This document shows, one piece after another, positions 33,058-45,556 of a stretch of DNA of 64,000 nucleotides. Under the pieces are notes generated by a model, which saw only the letters and a program-made list of their open reading frames with translations, was not told the DNA's origin and ran no database searches. Each line of letters starts with the position of its first letter. The first letter of the stretch is position 1. Source of the DNA: Actinernus sp. WN-2022 (taxonomy: Eukaryota; Cnidaria; Anthozoa; Actiniaria; Actinernidae); the NCBI GenBank assembly GCA_030867875.1, contig JAOWCC010001501.1, positions 27,486,792 through 27,550,791 of the forward strand. The letters run 5' to 3'. The position numbers were made by a program, and so were the translations under genes.

Positions 33058-34437
33058 TGTAAGTTTAATGCACGTTTTTATTATTTTACGGCTTTGAGTT
33101 TGGTTTAATAATTGGAACTAAACAGTGGCTCGGTAAACAAGTAATGGTAGTTGGATAACTTCATTTTAATAATATTATCTGTGTATCTCGGTAGTCTGCT
33201 GATATTAGTAAATTTAGTGCAAAATTTATTATCTAGGTACCTTATGTTCCGTGTACTTTTTGCTTTCTTTGGGTCTTTATCAGTGAATTCTTAATTAGGA
33301 TGAAACTTTATATAAAATTTCATGTTCTTTAGTATTCTTTATATAAAACGTTCATCCTAATTAGCAATTCAATGAGAAAGCTGAAACATCAATAGAAATT
33401 CCATTGTATCAAGCATTAACCCCGTTTCCCCCTGGGACAGAATTCAAATCCCTCCGCGGGCCTTTTAGAATGATGAGATTTTATCAGGTATAAAGGAGCA
33501 TGCACGTGACTGATTTGCTTCATCTGATTGGACAAAATACTCATTAATTATTCATGAGTTTTTGAAAGGGTGTTTCACCAATTCCTGTTATTGAACATGA
33601 CGTCATCTCTCTCGGGGGCCTGATTGAAATGAACCGCGACGAGAGGCGGTGCTATATTTGTAATGTATAACCAATTCACTTTCATATTGAGTCTAACATG
33701 GGCCGGTCTACCTTCTGCCGCTACTATTTTTAACATTGTCTCGTTCCTAGTAAATATAAAACAGTTCACGTCCTACGTATATACACTGTAAAAATTGACT
33801 GGTTGGAATAACCAATTTAAATGGTTATAACCATTTCGTATAGACCCTATGCATAAGTCCTGGTGACTTGCATGTCAACGAGGCTGGTAGGTCCTCTGGA
33901 TATAGCATAGCAAATTAACGGCATTGTTTCACTGTTCAGTGCATTCACACATGTCCCTGGGCGCTTCAATTTCAACATTCCAGAGGACCTAAAAATGATA
34001 AAATTATACATTATAGTTTTTGATTAAATTTACCTTTTACATATTGGTTGTGTGAAACTACCATTTCAATATAGATTGGTACATACACTGTTATTTTTAG
34101 GACCGGTTATTTGCTCAAATTAAGTTAGGAGTTGTTTTTACTCTTCTGATTTCAGAGAGTGAGAGAGAGAGAGAGCTAAAATAACTCCCAAGTTTGGAGT
34201 AAAATTTAAGGAGTTAAAATTACTCACCCGAAGGAGTTGAATTAACTCTTCCTTGGAGTTAACTAATATAAAAGCTCTTTGATACCGCATAGGCATGAAG
34301 TCTAGTGTCATGAGCTGATTCCTATGCCGTAGACTGTAGCGAGTGGGTAAAACATAAACTGGCAGAATCCGGAAATTTTCTCGGATGCGGAGAACTATTT
34401 TAAATAGTCTCTACTTTGTGAGGAAGTTAGCATGTAA

Positions 34438-35133
34438 ATTCTCGGCCTTAACAGACCCCCAGCAGAGATTTTAAAGATCTTCAATTCTCTGTCGATATAT
34501 TTATATGTTGGGTCAGAGATTTTTTCTCTTTCCCTCGTAGGGCGTGCACACTTAGCACTACATCTTACCACTTTACATCACATATGAAAATACCTCATAT
34601 TTGACTTTCTTAATCAGATGGAAGTCTCCATTAGTGTCACGTGACATTCCCCAGTTGATGACGGAAGTTTACACAGGAAAATTTGGATTTGTTTTGCTAT
34701 CACACTGCTTAAAATGACAATTGCATTGCATTTGCGCCTTTTAAAGTGGTATCGGTCACTTATATTATAAGATATTTTACTATTTACTAATCTCACGTGA
34801 CCTGTTTCCTTTAATCAAGTACTTCCGTTATGATCTGGACATGATTAAAAGGTGCATCGTTCAAGCCCTTATTATGAGTCATAGAATAATGAAGAAAAAA
34901 GATTCATTTAAGTTCACTTTCCGTACCCCGTTTTTGTCCCAAGGTTTCAACCGTTAACGGCCGTTTTCAAGTCACGTGGACACCACTTTGAAAGATACAA
35001 GTAGTTCATATTGTTACAAATACCGATAACGAACAGCCTACCGAGTTTTACAAATATTGGATGGAAGCCTCCCTTTAAATAAAAATGTGTCAAATTAACA
35101 GGCGAGTCAGGCCTTAATATGCTTGAGTTGGTT
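34438..35133. other. Copy-2-specific ~700-bp insertion, no gene seen
   Basis: Flanks match copy 1 on each side (GTAAATT before, GCATTAATA after), but the ~700 bp have no counterpart there. CGGCCTTAA and AGGCCTTAA lie near the edges. No TIR pair or coding frame is convincing. Confidence 0.5.
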
Positions 35134-35640
35134 ACGCATTAATAAATGAAAATTAATACTATTGTACAAAATAGTATTATGAAAATAATCCGGAAGATCA
35201 ATCGATCTAGTCCGCAGTTATTCCGCGAGTATACTGTCTCCTGATACACAAGTATAAACTAGTAACTACAGTACTGTAAATCGGTCAGCGGCAACGCTAT
35301 GACACATGCTCATGAGTACATGTATATGGGGTTTGCAGAAGTTCACCCTTTTAAGCATTCTGATTGGCCCTAACATGACATAACATGACAGATAAAGGAA
35401 TGAATATATTGGCTTATGCCAATAAAGGCATCTCATTATGGAGTAGGACTTGATGACCTTGATGCCTAGATAACTTGATGGCTTGATGCCTACAACCCTT
35501 GTCATTTAAGTCGGACCCTTTCAGCAATTTCCGGCTATTTTTAACACAACCCCCCTCCCCCATTTCAATGTTGGTTTTCGAGAAGACTGAAATGTTGCCT
35601 TTCTTTCCCAACATTGTGAAGGGGGAGGGGGGACCTGCCT

Positions 35641-37330
35641 TGATGCCTTGATGCCTTGATGCCTTGATGCCTTGATGCCTTGATGCCTTGATGCCTTGAT
35701 GCCTTGATGCCTTGATGCCTTGATGCCTTGATGCCTTGATGCCTTGATGCCTTGATGCCTTGATGCCTTGATGCCTTGATGCCTTGATGCCTTGATGCCT
35801 TGATGCCTTGATGCCTTGATGCCTTGATGCCTTGATGCCTTGATGCCTTGATGCCTTGATGCCTTGATGCCTTGATGCCTTGATGCCTTGATGCCTTGAT
35901 GCCTTGATGCCTTGATGCCTTGATGCCTTGATGCCTTGATGCCTTGATGCCTTGATGCCTTGATGCCTTGATGCCTTGATGCCTTGATGCCTTGATGCCT
36001 TGATGCCTTGATGCCTTGATGCCTTGATGCCTTGATGCCTTGATGCCTTGATGCCTTGATGCCTTGATGCCTTGATGCCTTGATGCCTTGATGCCTTGAT
36101 GCCTTGATGCCTTGATGCCTTGATGCCTTGATGCCTTGATGCCTTGATGCCTTGATGCCTTGATGCCTTGATGCCTTGATGCCTTGATGCCTTGATGCCT
36201 TGATGCCTTGATGCCTTGATGCCTTGATGCCTTGATGCCTTGATGCCTTGATGCCTTGATGCCTTGATGCCTTGATGCCTTGATGCCTTGATGCCTTGAT
36301 GCCTTGATGCCTTGATGCCTTGATGCCTTGATGCCTTGATGCCTTGATGCCTTGATGCCTTGATGCCTTGATGCCTTGATGCCTTGATGCCTTGATGCCT
36401 TGATGCCTTGATGCCTTGATGCCTTGATGCCTTGATGCCTTGATGCCTTGATGCCTTGATGCCTTGATGCCTTGATGCCTTGATGCCTTGATGCCTTGAT
36501 GCCTTGATGCCTTGATGCCTTGATGCCTTGATGCCTTGATGCCTTGATGCCTTGATGCCTTGATGCCTTGATGCCTTGATGCCTTGATGCCTTGATGCCT
36601 TGATGCCTTGATGCCTTGATGCCTTGATGCCTTGATGCCTTGATGCCTTGATGCCTTGATGCCTTGATGCCTTGATGCCTTGATGCCTTGATGCCTTGAT
36701 GCCTTGATGCCTTGATGCCTTGATGCCTTGATGCCTTGATGCCTTGATGCCTTGATGCCTTGATGCCTTGATGCCTTGATGCCTTGATGCCTTGATGCCT
36801 TGATGCCTTGATGCCTTGATGCCTTGATGCCTTGATGCCTTGATGCCTTGATGCCTTGATGCCTTGATGCCTTGATGCCTTGATGCCTTGATGCCTTGAT
36901 GCCTTGATGCCTTGATGCCTTGATGCCTTGATGCCTTGATGCCTTGATGCCTTGATGCCTTGATGCCTTGATGCCTTGATGCCTTGATGCCTTGATGCCT
37001 TGATGCCTTGATGCCTTGATGCCTTGATGCCTTGATGCCTTGATGCCTTGATGCCTTGATGCCTTGATGCCTTGATGCCTTGATGCCTTGATGCCTTGAT
37101 GCCTTGATGCCTTGATGCCTTGATGCCTTGATGCCTTGATGCCTTGATGCCTTGATGCCTTGATGCCTTGATGCCTTGATGCCTTGATGCCTTGATGCCT
37201 TGATGCCTTGATGCCTTGATGCCTTGATGCCTTGATGCCTTGATGCCTTGATGCCTTGATGCCTTGATGCCTTGATGCCTTGATGCCTTGATGCCTTGAT
37301 GCCTTGATGCCTTGATGCCTTGATGCCTTG
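35641..37330. repeat. 8-bp satellite (TGATGCCT)n, ~211 perfect units
   Basis: About 1690 bp consist of an unbroken TGATGCCT repeat with no visible substitution or indel. Preceding bases (35452-35495) hold variant units like those of copy 1. An unrelated ~140-bp insert (35496-35634) separates the variant units from the pure array. Such perfection indicates very recent expansion; the true length in the organism may differ from the assembled one. Confidence 0.98.
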
Positions 37331-38472
37331 GGCCGGTGCCGGTCGGAACTAGCCGGACTAGCGATAGGGAAGGGGGCCTGGAGAGAGGACTATAGGGAGG
37401 GGGGATTGGGGAGAGGGCTGTAGGAAGAGGGGGACTGGGCTAGAGGCTATAGGAAGAGGGTGGTTGGCGGCTGAAATTTGCCGTTTCCGCGTTAAGTCCT
37501 GGCAAATAAAATTCTAGAGATCTCTGTGGCACTTGAAGATTTGGGAGCCACGGATCTGTGCAAGTGGTGGATAGATCGATCGTGTGTTCCAGTTGAACAG
37601 AACCAAGTACGGTGTCATTCTCAAGTCAAGACCTTTACAAGAACCCCCGAAGAACCTTACAAAAGTTACAGTTACTTTGAGTAAATATATAGTGGACTGC
37701 CTCTGGCATGGCATGCAGTAGTGAGTGGAGTACGAGTTTTCAATTGGAGTGCATCACGGTTTAAAAGATTTTGCCAGGAAAAGCGCAAAAAATATATGAA
37801 TGCATTTTTTTCACCAAAGTGTGGCTTGCAATTGTGAAAGCTGAGGTGGAAGAAACCATTTGAAAGACTATAATGATCCAACATGAATAGGCTGATTTGT
37901 TTGTAGAGAAGTTATCTTTGTGGTTGTTGATTACTTGTGGATGTACAGGATACCCATTTGAAGCTATAATGATTGATAGCACTGCAGGCAGGATCTTTAC
38001 TGTTACTATTTAGATATAATATGTCATCTCCATCATTCAGAGGCCTTCACCTCTCAAAACCTTGCATGTTATTGGAACCAATTTGGATTGCACTGACAAA
38101 GAATTATCACTCACCCACCTTATATATGTAACCTAGGATCTGAACTAACCTACCCAACCTCCCCCCACCCTACAAGGTCATTATCTATGTCTTCAAGAAC
38201 TCTGCTAAACGCAGAGGTAATTCTTTCTTTTCTGCCCTTCGCTTCGCTCCCGCCACACCAGGGCGGTCGCTCCGCTGCGGGCCAGCACCTTATACGTTAT
38301 GTAATAATGGGTACAACATATTTTTGTAATAAGTAATAATAATATTTCTACAGGAAAAAAACTCCCTCACGTACTGTGATTTTCAGGGAGATCCTGCATA
38401 ACTAACAATTGTGCTATTACTTTAAGAAACTTTTTAAAACGATCAAACTCTCAGCGATCTTCGAATTGAAGT

Positions 38473-38947
38473 CTAATGCGTTCCAGTCTTCGATTGCTTG
38501 GAACACAAAGCGCTGCTTTTCCCAATTTGTGCAGACGCGTGGGATGTGTAAATCTCCAATACGGCGCGTATATTGTAATTATGGTATCCATTATTCTTTT
38601 TAAAATTAAAGTTAAAATTAATAAAGTTATTCAAACACTTAAAAATAGCTATACAGCGATGGTTGTGACGGCGACGACTTAATGGCTGCCATTGTAGTTG
38701 TCCTATAGCTTGTGTTCCTGAGGAATATCTAGGTAGGTCTAAGATTGTTCTGGCAGCATTATTTTGTAAAATTTGTAAATGGTCCATGAGAACTACTAAC
38801 ATTCTTTGTGTCGCCCCATACTAAATCGGCATAGTTAAGTAAAGGTAGAATAAGGCTATTATACAGTGTTCCACGTAACACAGTAACTGTTGTAATTATT
38901 TCTGACAATTTACCTCTTTCCGATGCTGAGAAATAAATTCTCAGCAA
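38473..38947 (-). pseudogene. LINE reverse-transcriptase C-terminal remnant (copy 2)
   Basis: This is the equivalent of 27313-27810 with the same LILPLLNYADLVWGD-type region, now broken into two frames (38473-38802 and 38759-38947) by a small indel near 38800. It has no catalytic motif. Confidence 0.85.
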
Positions 38948-40453
38948 GGGCTTAAACTTTGTACCTATCGCTAAAAAAAACCGACGAATTTACTGCGAAA
39001 CAGGATTCCGAGAAGTTTCTCCGTCGCGTTCAACGTAAGGCTTTCTTTTTTCACAACAAGCAAGACAGTTATAGCCTACCTGACAGACGAATTCGAATCC
39101 GGCGCTCAATACTCGTAAATCTAATTACCCTATATCATTATGACGTCACGGCTTGTTTATGAGGGGGACAGAATCGACTTGAACAATAGAATTTTGAACT
39201 AAATCTGCTCTGATGAGGAAAATTTAACTTCGAATTGTCTGGTTCCCAGATATCAGCTGTATCAATGTTTATGACACAATATTTACCGTATTTGGTGGCT
39301 GTTACCGCTATTCTACGTTCTACAAAATGCATTTGATAGCGATTTCCTTTGTGTTGTTGCTGTTTTGTCCCCCTCCCACGACCGTGATCCTTAGCGTTTA
39401 AACAATAGATTGTTTTGATTTGACGTCATAATGATATAGGTCAATTGGATCCCTCCAGAAGGCCAATTCGCTTCAGTAGACCTATTCGTTTAATAGAAAA
39501 TGTCGTCGGGACATTCAAAACCTTAATTTTAGTCAGGACATTAAGTTTTCTAACTTGACTACAGAGGAACGCCTAGCACTTAAAACTCTTCGCAATCGTA
39601 AAGCCAGCCGACAAAGGCGGTGCCGTAGTTGTTTGGCGCACCGATCTTTACAAGCAGGAAGCTTTTCGGCAACTCGCCGACACTGGTTTTTATACCAAGG
39701 TTAAAAAAGATCTCACTCCGGCTAATAAAAAGCATTAATGGTTTAATTTCTAAACAAGAACTCCCGCATACTGCTCGTAACCTTATCGTTACTACTCCTA
39801 GAACTTCACACATTTATTTTTTACCTAAGATCCATAAAGCTAACAATCCTGGCCGCCCTATTGTTTCTGCAGTTGTCCTACTGAATTAATTTCTAGTTAC
39901 CTGGATAAGCAGATCAGTGGCTCCTTTCGTGCAGTCTTTATACGTTCCTACATTAAGGACACTAACCATGCATGCACTCCAGATAAGCTCCTATTCACTA
40001 TGGACGTTAAGTCTCTGTACACCGGCATACTCAATGACGAGGGACTTAAAGCACTTAAACACTTTTTTGACCGCCGTCGAACTATCCTGGAACCTATAGC
40101 ACCGAAACTCTAATTCGTTTAGCCGAGCTCGTTCTTACTCTCAATTGCTTTAAATTTTCTGGTGAATTTTACAAGCAGACTAACGGCGTAGCTATGGGCA
40201 CGAAAATACATGGGCCTCAGTTATGCCAACCTTTTTGTTGGTTATGTAGAGGAGCACATTTTTGATCAGTACGACGGACGTCCTACGCCTGCATGATTCT
40301 TTTAGTCGTAACACCGATGACTGCATCGGTGCAACTTCTTGTAGTAAACGGGATCTAGAACGGTTTATTGATTTTGTTAACAACTTTCATCCGGCTCTCG
40401 ACTTTACCTGGCAAATTTCAGATGTTTCTATCACTTTTTTTTATGTCAATGTT
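38926..40453 (+). pseudogene. Penelope-like reverse transcriptase remnant (copy 2)
   Basis: The order of pieces matches copy 1: FLPKIHKANNPGRPIVSA-type block near 39818-39870, FTMDVKSLYTG near 39993, GVAMGTK near 40190 and NTDD near 40312-40323. It is interrupted by a MITE at 39129-39440 and truncated at about 40453 by a foldback element. It shares the frameshift near 39885 with copy 1, so the element was already dead before the duplication. Confidence 0.85.
39129..39440. mobile_element. 312-bp MITE inside the Penelope remnant
   Basis: CCTATATCATTATGACGTCA (39129-39148) and its exact inverse (39421-39440) bound the insert. It is missing from copy 1 of the Penelope remnant, although the flanks there are slightly shortened too. 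No transposase is seen. Confidence 0.88.
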
Positions 40454-41224
40454 TCGGGGGTTTCTTGGTGTAGCAAGGCACCACATGACGTCATTCTTTC
40501 CCTCTCTTGAATATTCATTGAAAAGCACCAAATGACATCACGTGTGTTGAGTATAGTGATACACCAGCACAAGAGGAAGACCTTTCCCAATAATTATAAG
40601 TCTCAAGTCGTTGTCCCACTGTCCCAGGACAACGGGACAACCATGCTTTATGCATACTAATGAGTATAGCTGAGAGACCGGGACAACGGGACAACCACTT
40701 TGACAAAATAATTCTAAGTACGAAATCTGCTCTAGCTGGGAAACCGGAATTGGTGTGGTGTGGTGTGGTGTGGAGTTGGAACGTAGGCTCACACAAACGG
40801 CTGGTAATCGAGCCTGGTGCTTGATATATGATGGTGCATTCACGCACTTTAATGGTACTGGATTTCGCTTGCTTCACGTCTACAACGTAAACTTTGCACT
40901 CAATTCAACTCATTCGCAATTTTACAGGTTTGTCGTTACCAAAGTTTTCTTAATAAAGCGCGTGAAAGTTTATATAAGCTTAAACCTGTTCAGCTGCCTC
41001 CTACTATATACTACTCAATCGCGAGGTTTTGTTAATAGTTTTCCAATTACACAATTACACGGGATATATTAAGCACTGAATTATTCGTGAACTTAGATGA
41101 CATTCAAAATACCTACTAGAAAGAGGTGAGAGATTTTGCCATTTATACGCCGCCGCCCTGCTAAGAAAGCACGTCTAGCAAACTGAACATTACCACGGGC
41201 ATAGCCAGCCATTTTCCCCTTTAA

Positions 41225-41664
41225 AGTGCCTATAAGCCCTATCCAGTTATCTTTGATTTACAAGTCAAACTGGAAAACAAAATGACCGGCTTAGGAAAAA
41301 TATAGTTTGTCAATTTCGTTTATGAAGGATCAAATTTCAATGACGTCATTTAAGGGACAAACTATATATAGTTCCTTTTGCTCTGTTTTTATGTCAGCTC
41401 CACTTAATAAAAGATCATTCTCTAGGATCGTAAGTATGGAATGTCTTACACCTGAAAAACAACTGTATAAATGAAGAAATTCAATGTTACAACTCAATTC
41501 ATTTCCAACTCATTAGCATAACGCCCTTAAATGACGTCATTTCAAGGATTTGTAGTGCTTTTTATAGCAATACTATGACCATAAATCGCCCCAAAATGGT
41601 TGAAATATATTTAAGACACTATTGCGCCCAAGTAAATGATTTCTGGCTAGGGCTTATAGGCACT
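41225..41664. mobile_element. 440-bp MITE at a TTAA target
   Basis: The ends AGTGCCTATAAGCCCTA (from 41225) and its complement (to 41664) are flanked by TTAA at 41221-41224 and 41665-41668. TTAA targets are used by piggyBac and Kolobok transposons; which one mobilised this family cannot be told from the ends. Confidence 0.9.
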
Positions 41665-42224
41665 TTAAGCCCCGAAGGTACAAGCCAAACGAGCGCTGAA
41701 GGCGCGAGCTCCTAGAGGGGTCTGGGGACATTTTTGAAATTTTCAAGCTCTGAAACGCTATTTCCAGCGTTTTCGATGCAATATTCCTCGTCATAATTAT
41801 ATGTTGGGGGTCGATTGAATAGTGCAGTAGATAGCGTATTCGCCGTGCTCACGCAAGGGTTAGAGTTGAGTTTCTAATAAAAGTTATACAAAATATCGCT
41901 TCCACAGCAAAACCCAAAAAAAAAAAAAAAAATCCTGTTAAGCCCGGGCTTAACTTAATTGAGTTACAGTAGAATCACGTTAACTCGAACACGCAATAAC
42001 AATGGCAATTTCCGCTGGTTTGTTTTTAATAGCAATTCTCGCTAAACTCTCGGTAACTTGCCCTTCTGTTTTTTTAATTACTTCCCCTTGTTGTCAACGG
42101 TTCTACTGTATTCGCAACATTATTTTTTAGAAGTTTAAAAAAAAATCATCACAGAATCTGTTTGGTGACAAAGCCATTAGGTTATTTATCTCGGTGAAGC
42201 AAGTTAGGTTCAGTAACCAAATGT

Positions 42225-42400
42225 AACAAGTTCCAGTTCGCGGTTAATTCCTACATTTTGAAAGGTGTGCAAACCGATGGCGCGAAATACAGTGTTTGTA
42301 TGGGAACCGGTGCCAAATAATTTCCATGAAATAGAATTTCTGAAATATTGACTGTCTGCAAACTTTATAAGATACCAGGTAAAAGATGAACTGATAATAT
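42225..42400. mobile_element. Fragment of the TAGACCAGTTCG MITE family
   Basis: The sequence matches the left half of the 947-1372 element (CCAGTTCGCGGTTAATTCC onward to ACCAGGTAAAAG) and then stops. Confidence 0.75.
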
Positions 42401-42744
42401 AATAAATACATATTATTAGGAGCATTATACTGCGACTCAATGCTTTCAGTTACAGATAACTATAAAAAAATATTACAACTATGTACATCAACTTGAGAAT
42501 GTGGATAAATTATACATAAAATAATTACAGCAGGAAATGTCACTTAGGAAAATATTTTTTGATAGTTTGGATTTGAATTGTGCTAATGAGTTAAGTTGCC
42601 TAATGTGTTCTGAAAGTAAGTTCCAGAGCCTAGGAGCCACAACTGAAAACGCTCTGTCATCATAGTTACAAATACGTGATCTGTAAGGACACGATTAGGC
42701 TGATAGAACTCTAAGAGTTCCGAGATATATGTATGTGCTAGACC

Positions 42745-42865
42745 GTGTAGAGCGCCCCCCCTTGTGCATGATATTCGAAATAAGCGCCCCCCCTCGATTA
42801 AGCGTCCCCCTTGTGCACGATATTCGAAATAAGCGCCCCCCTCGATTTAGCCCCCCCCCCCTTTC
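42745..42865. repeat. C-rich ~55-bp repeat, two units
   Basis: The motif AAGCGCCCCCC...CTCGATT with CTTGTGCAYGATATTCGAA occurs twice, followed by a run of about 11 C and a GGTACGGTACGGTAC stretch. Confidence 0.75.
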
Positions 42866-43822
42866 CCGGTACGGTACGGTACAGTAAAAGATTAACAGAA
42901 GATGACATTACTTGCGTTTTATTGAAAAGTTACGTATAACTAAAGTTATTTTGGTGATAAGTTTATTTTCATCACCTAATTAGTGAGGACGATGAAGATG
43001 ATGACGATTTGGATATTACAGAATCTAGTGACTGAATACCATTCCGTTATACTGAACGTACCTGAAGTAGTTACCGTATTGCAGCACTCCAGACTGTGAA
43101 AAACGTTACTGTTAATTGTTTATAACTTCATTTTTTTTCATTTAAAATACTTGTTATCACGCAACGAAAATATTTCCGAGTTCAAATCACGTTTTTTTAT
43201 ATTAAGCAGAGACTTAGAATTATTTCGTCAAAGTGGTTGTCCCGTTGTCCCGGTCTCGGTTATATCATTAGTATGCATAAAGAATGGTTGTCCCGTTGTC
43301 CTGGGACAGTGAGACGACTTGAAATTCGAGACATGGTTATTGCGCAACACATATTGACCCCCTGTTCACTGTGTGAAATGGGTCGTGAAAATTTACAGAG
43401 AAATGTATGGGATCCTAAACATTTTCCGTATTTCTCATGAAATACGATACAATCGTAAAAATGTGCGATCGAGGCATTATTTCTACAGATATTATCAATT
43501 CAGTTTCGATATTTTCAAAGCTAAGTAGTAAACTTTGATGATACATTTCTTTGATTTTAGGGGAAGCATAAACGCATTTATTTACAGTGGACATTAAACG
43601 ATTTCCGGTTGTCCCGTTGTCCCGGTCTCTCAGCTATATTATTAGTATGCATAAAGCATGGTTGTCCCGTTGTCCTGGGACAGTGGGACAACGACTTGAG
43701 ACTTATAATTATTGGGAAAGGTCTTCCACTTGTGCTGGTGTATCACTATACTCAACGCACGTGGTCATTTGGTGCTTTTCAATGAATATTCAAGAGGGAA
43801 AGAATGACGTCATGTGGTGCCT

Positions 43823-44818
43823 CAAAAATCCGGCCGACATATCAAAACTATAAATTCCCGAAGCTCGTGATGACGGTTATGTCAATTTTTCGAAAACCGT
43901 AAATAAATGTCATTGGTTAAAAAGTGATGGCTCGACGACGTAAGATTTGGAGGCGGAAAGCATTGATCTGTGTCAGGCTCTCTTCTCTTTTCTCTACGCC
44001 TTCACTCTTGAGAGCCGGATACTCAGGTTAGGAATTTCACTTTGCCTTTTGTAGTTTTTTGTAGTTTTGCTTGAATTAGGAAAAGGGTAGACAAACAATT
44101 ATATACCTGCCAGTGCCACGTATAGTCTGCAAACTTATTCAGATTTCGCTTAGTTTAATATCACTTGCCCTATTTTTTTTGTATACAATCTAGCATTAAT
44201 AATTATAAAACTACCAGAAGCGGCAGAGGCTGTCGTGTCACATAAATTCATATAAAAGTTTATTTTGCTGACCTCTTAGATGTTCGTACCGGCGGGCGTA
44301 AAGTACAGATCAGGTCACAGGTCAGGTCACTTCTTGTTTACCTGTGAACCCTAGCTCTAGGCGAGTGAGAACCCGTCGTTTACCTGTGAACTCGTCCGTT
44401 GGTTAGGGTTAGGTTTGTGGTTAGGATTTGTCTTAGAATTAACAACCCGACCTGTGACCTGTACTTCACACCCGCCGTGTACATACGTACAACTCCTAGT
44501 ACTAAATCTAAACTTCTTGCACGGCCACGACGTGGTTCCTAGATATTTCTTATAGACTTCATTGCTTTGGACTCACACCGAACTTCAATCTTACTTTTTT
44601 CAAATTGGTTTTTGGGATCATAGGCCTTCGTTTTATAATAATTTCAGAGTGAAGACAGCCATCTTGGATGTTCTCTTAGTTACCATGTCAACTAAAGAAC
44701 CAATCAAAACTGGAGAAAGCGACTGACCTATCACAGGACTTGTTAAACCAAATTAATGGACACTTGAAGAAACAGATGGATCTGGTTACGAGATTGACAG
44801 CCCCGGCATCGGTTACTG
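43823..44818. other. No gene seen
   Basis: This is intergenic DNA between two inverted-repeat elements. It contains a GCCATCTTGGAT motif at 44658-44669 but no coding frame or repeat array. Confidence 0.45.
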
Positions 44819-45336
44819 AATAGACCACCTCGAAGTTTTCGACGCTATTTTGAAAGGTATGCACGATTTTCCGGCGGGGTTACTCAGTCCCCATACAAAC
44901 CTTTGCAATTCGGACACGCTTCGTCAAAGCGCTCTGAAGAAAATTGTAAAATTTTATGGCAAGCTGACCTAATAATTCTACAAGAACCGACAACAGAATT
45001 TGTGAATTTAAACCCAGTAGGATGATTTTTGATCGGACTCTGCAAAGAGTTGTTGTTGTTGTAAAGAAACGGGAAAGAAGAGAAATTACGGATCACAAAT
45101 GTATTGAAATAGCAAACTCAATATTAAAATAGGAGTTAAAGTAAGCATTATATGTAGGACTAATTTTGTCGGTTCTCGTAGAATCATTAGGTCAGCTTGC
45201 CATAATTGCAATTTTCTTCAGAGCGCTTTGAAGAAGCGTATCCGAATTGCAAAGGTTTGTATGGGGACTGAGTAACCACGCCAGGAAATCTTGCATACCT
45301 TTCAAAATGGCGTCGAAAGCTTCGAGGTGGTCTATT
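44819..45336. mobile_element. MITE with ~175-bp inverted arms
   Basis: AATAGACCACCTCGAA (44819-44834) and its complement (45321-45336) bound arms of about 175 bp that share CAGTCCCCATACAAACCTTT and ATGGCAAGCTGACCTAA. The termini resemble, but are not the same as, the TAGACCAGTTCG family. Confidence 0.85.
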
Positions 45337-45414
45337 ATTGTTAGTAACGACATTGGCTATGTCTTTGTCGGGCTGGTACAACAACAAAACCACTATATTT
45401 AATACGTGAATTCA

Positions 45415-45489
45415 TTTATTGGCCTGGAGAATTACATTCGTCAGACTGGTGTATTGCGGCGATAGTGCTGTTACACTGGATCATTTATT
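45415..45489 (-). terminator. Candidate polyadenylation signals of the SASH1-like gene
   Basis: AATAAA occurs on the minus strand at 45484-45489 and 45415-45420, about 70 and 140 bp beyond the stop codon at 45557-45559. Either could end the transcript. Confidence 0.55.
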
Positions 45490-45556
45490 GGTTTTTGAGT
45501 CGCCTGCTCACTTAAACGACTGTAGTGTATTTCATTCTCGTCTTTATAGCTGCCGG

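Larger units (their letters stand above)
29084..40453 (+). repeat. Segmental duplication, copy 2
   Basis: This is the direct repeat of 15735-29080 and starts immediately after the broken Penelope remnant of copy 1. Copy-2-specific insertions are a 303-bp MITE (31453-31755), a LINE tail (32038-32385), about 930 bp at 32633-33566, about 700 bp at 34438-35133, about 140 bp at 35496-35634, the expanded 8-bp satellite, and a MITE at 39129-39440. The right edge is cut by a foldback element that starts near 40454-40477. Confidence 0.9.
40477..43822. mobile_element. ~3.35 kb foldback element with ~225-bp arms
   Basis: The left arm (40477-40700, from AGGCACCACATGACGTCATT) and right arm (43597-43822) are inverted copies. 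Both contain GTTGTCCCGTTGTCC-type runs. A third partial copy of the arm lies inside at about 43225-43322 in the orientation of the right arm. The interior carries a TTAA MITE (41225-41664) and a MITE fragment (42225-42400) but no recognisable transposase. It truncates the copy-2 Penelope remnant. Confidence 0.8.
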
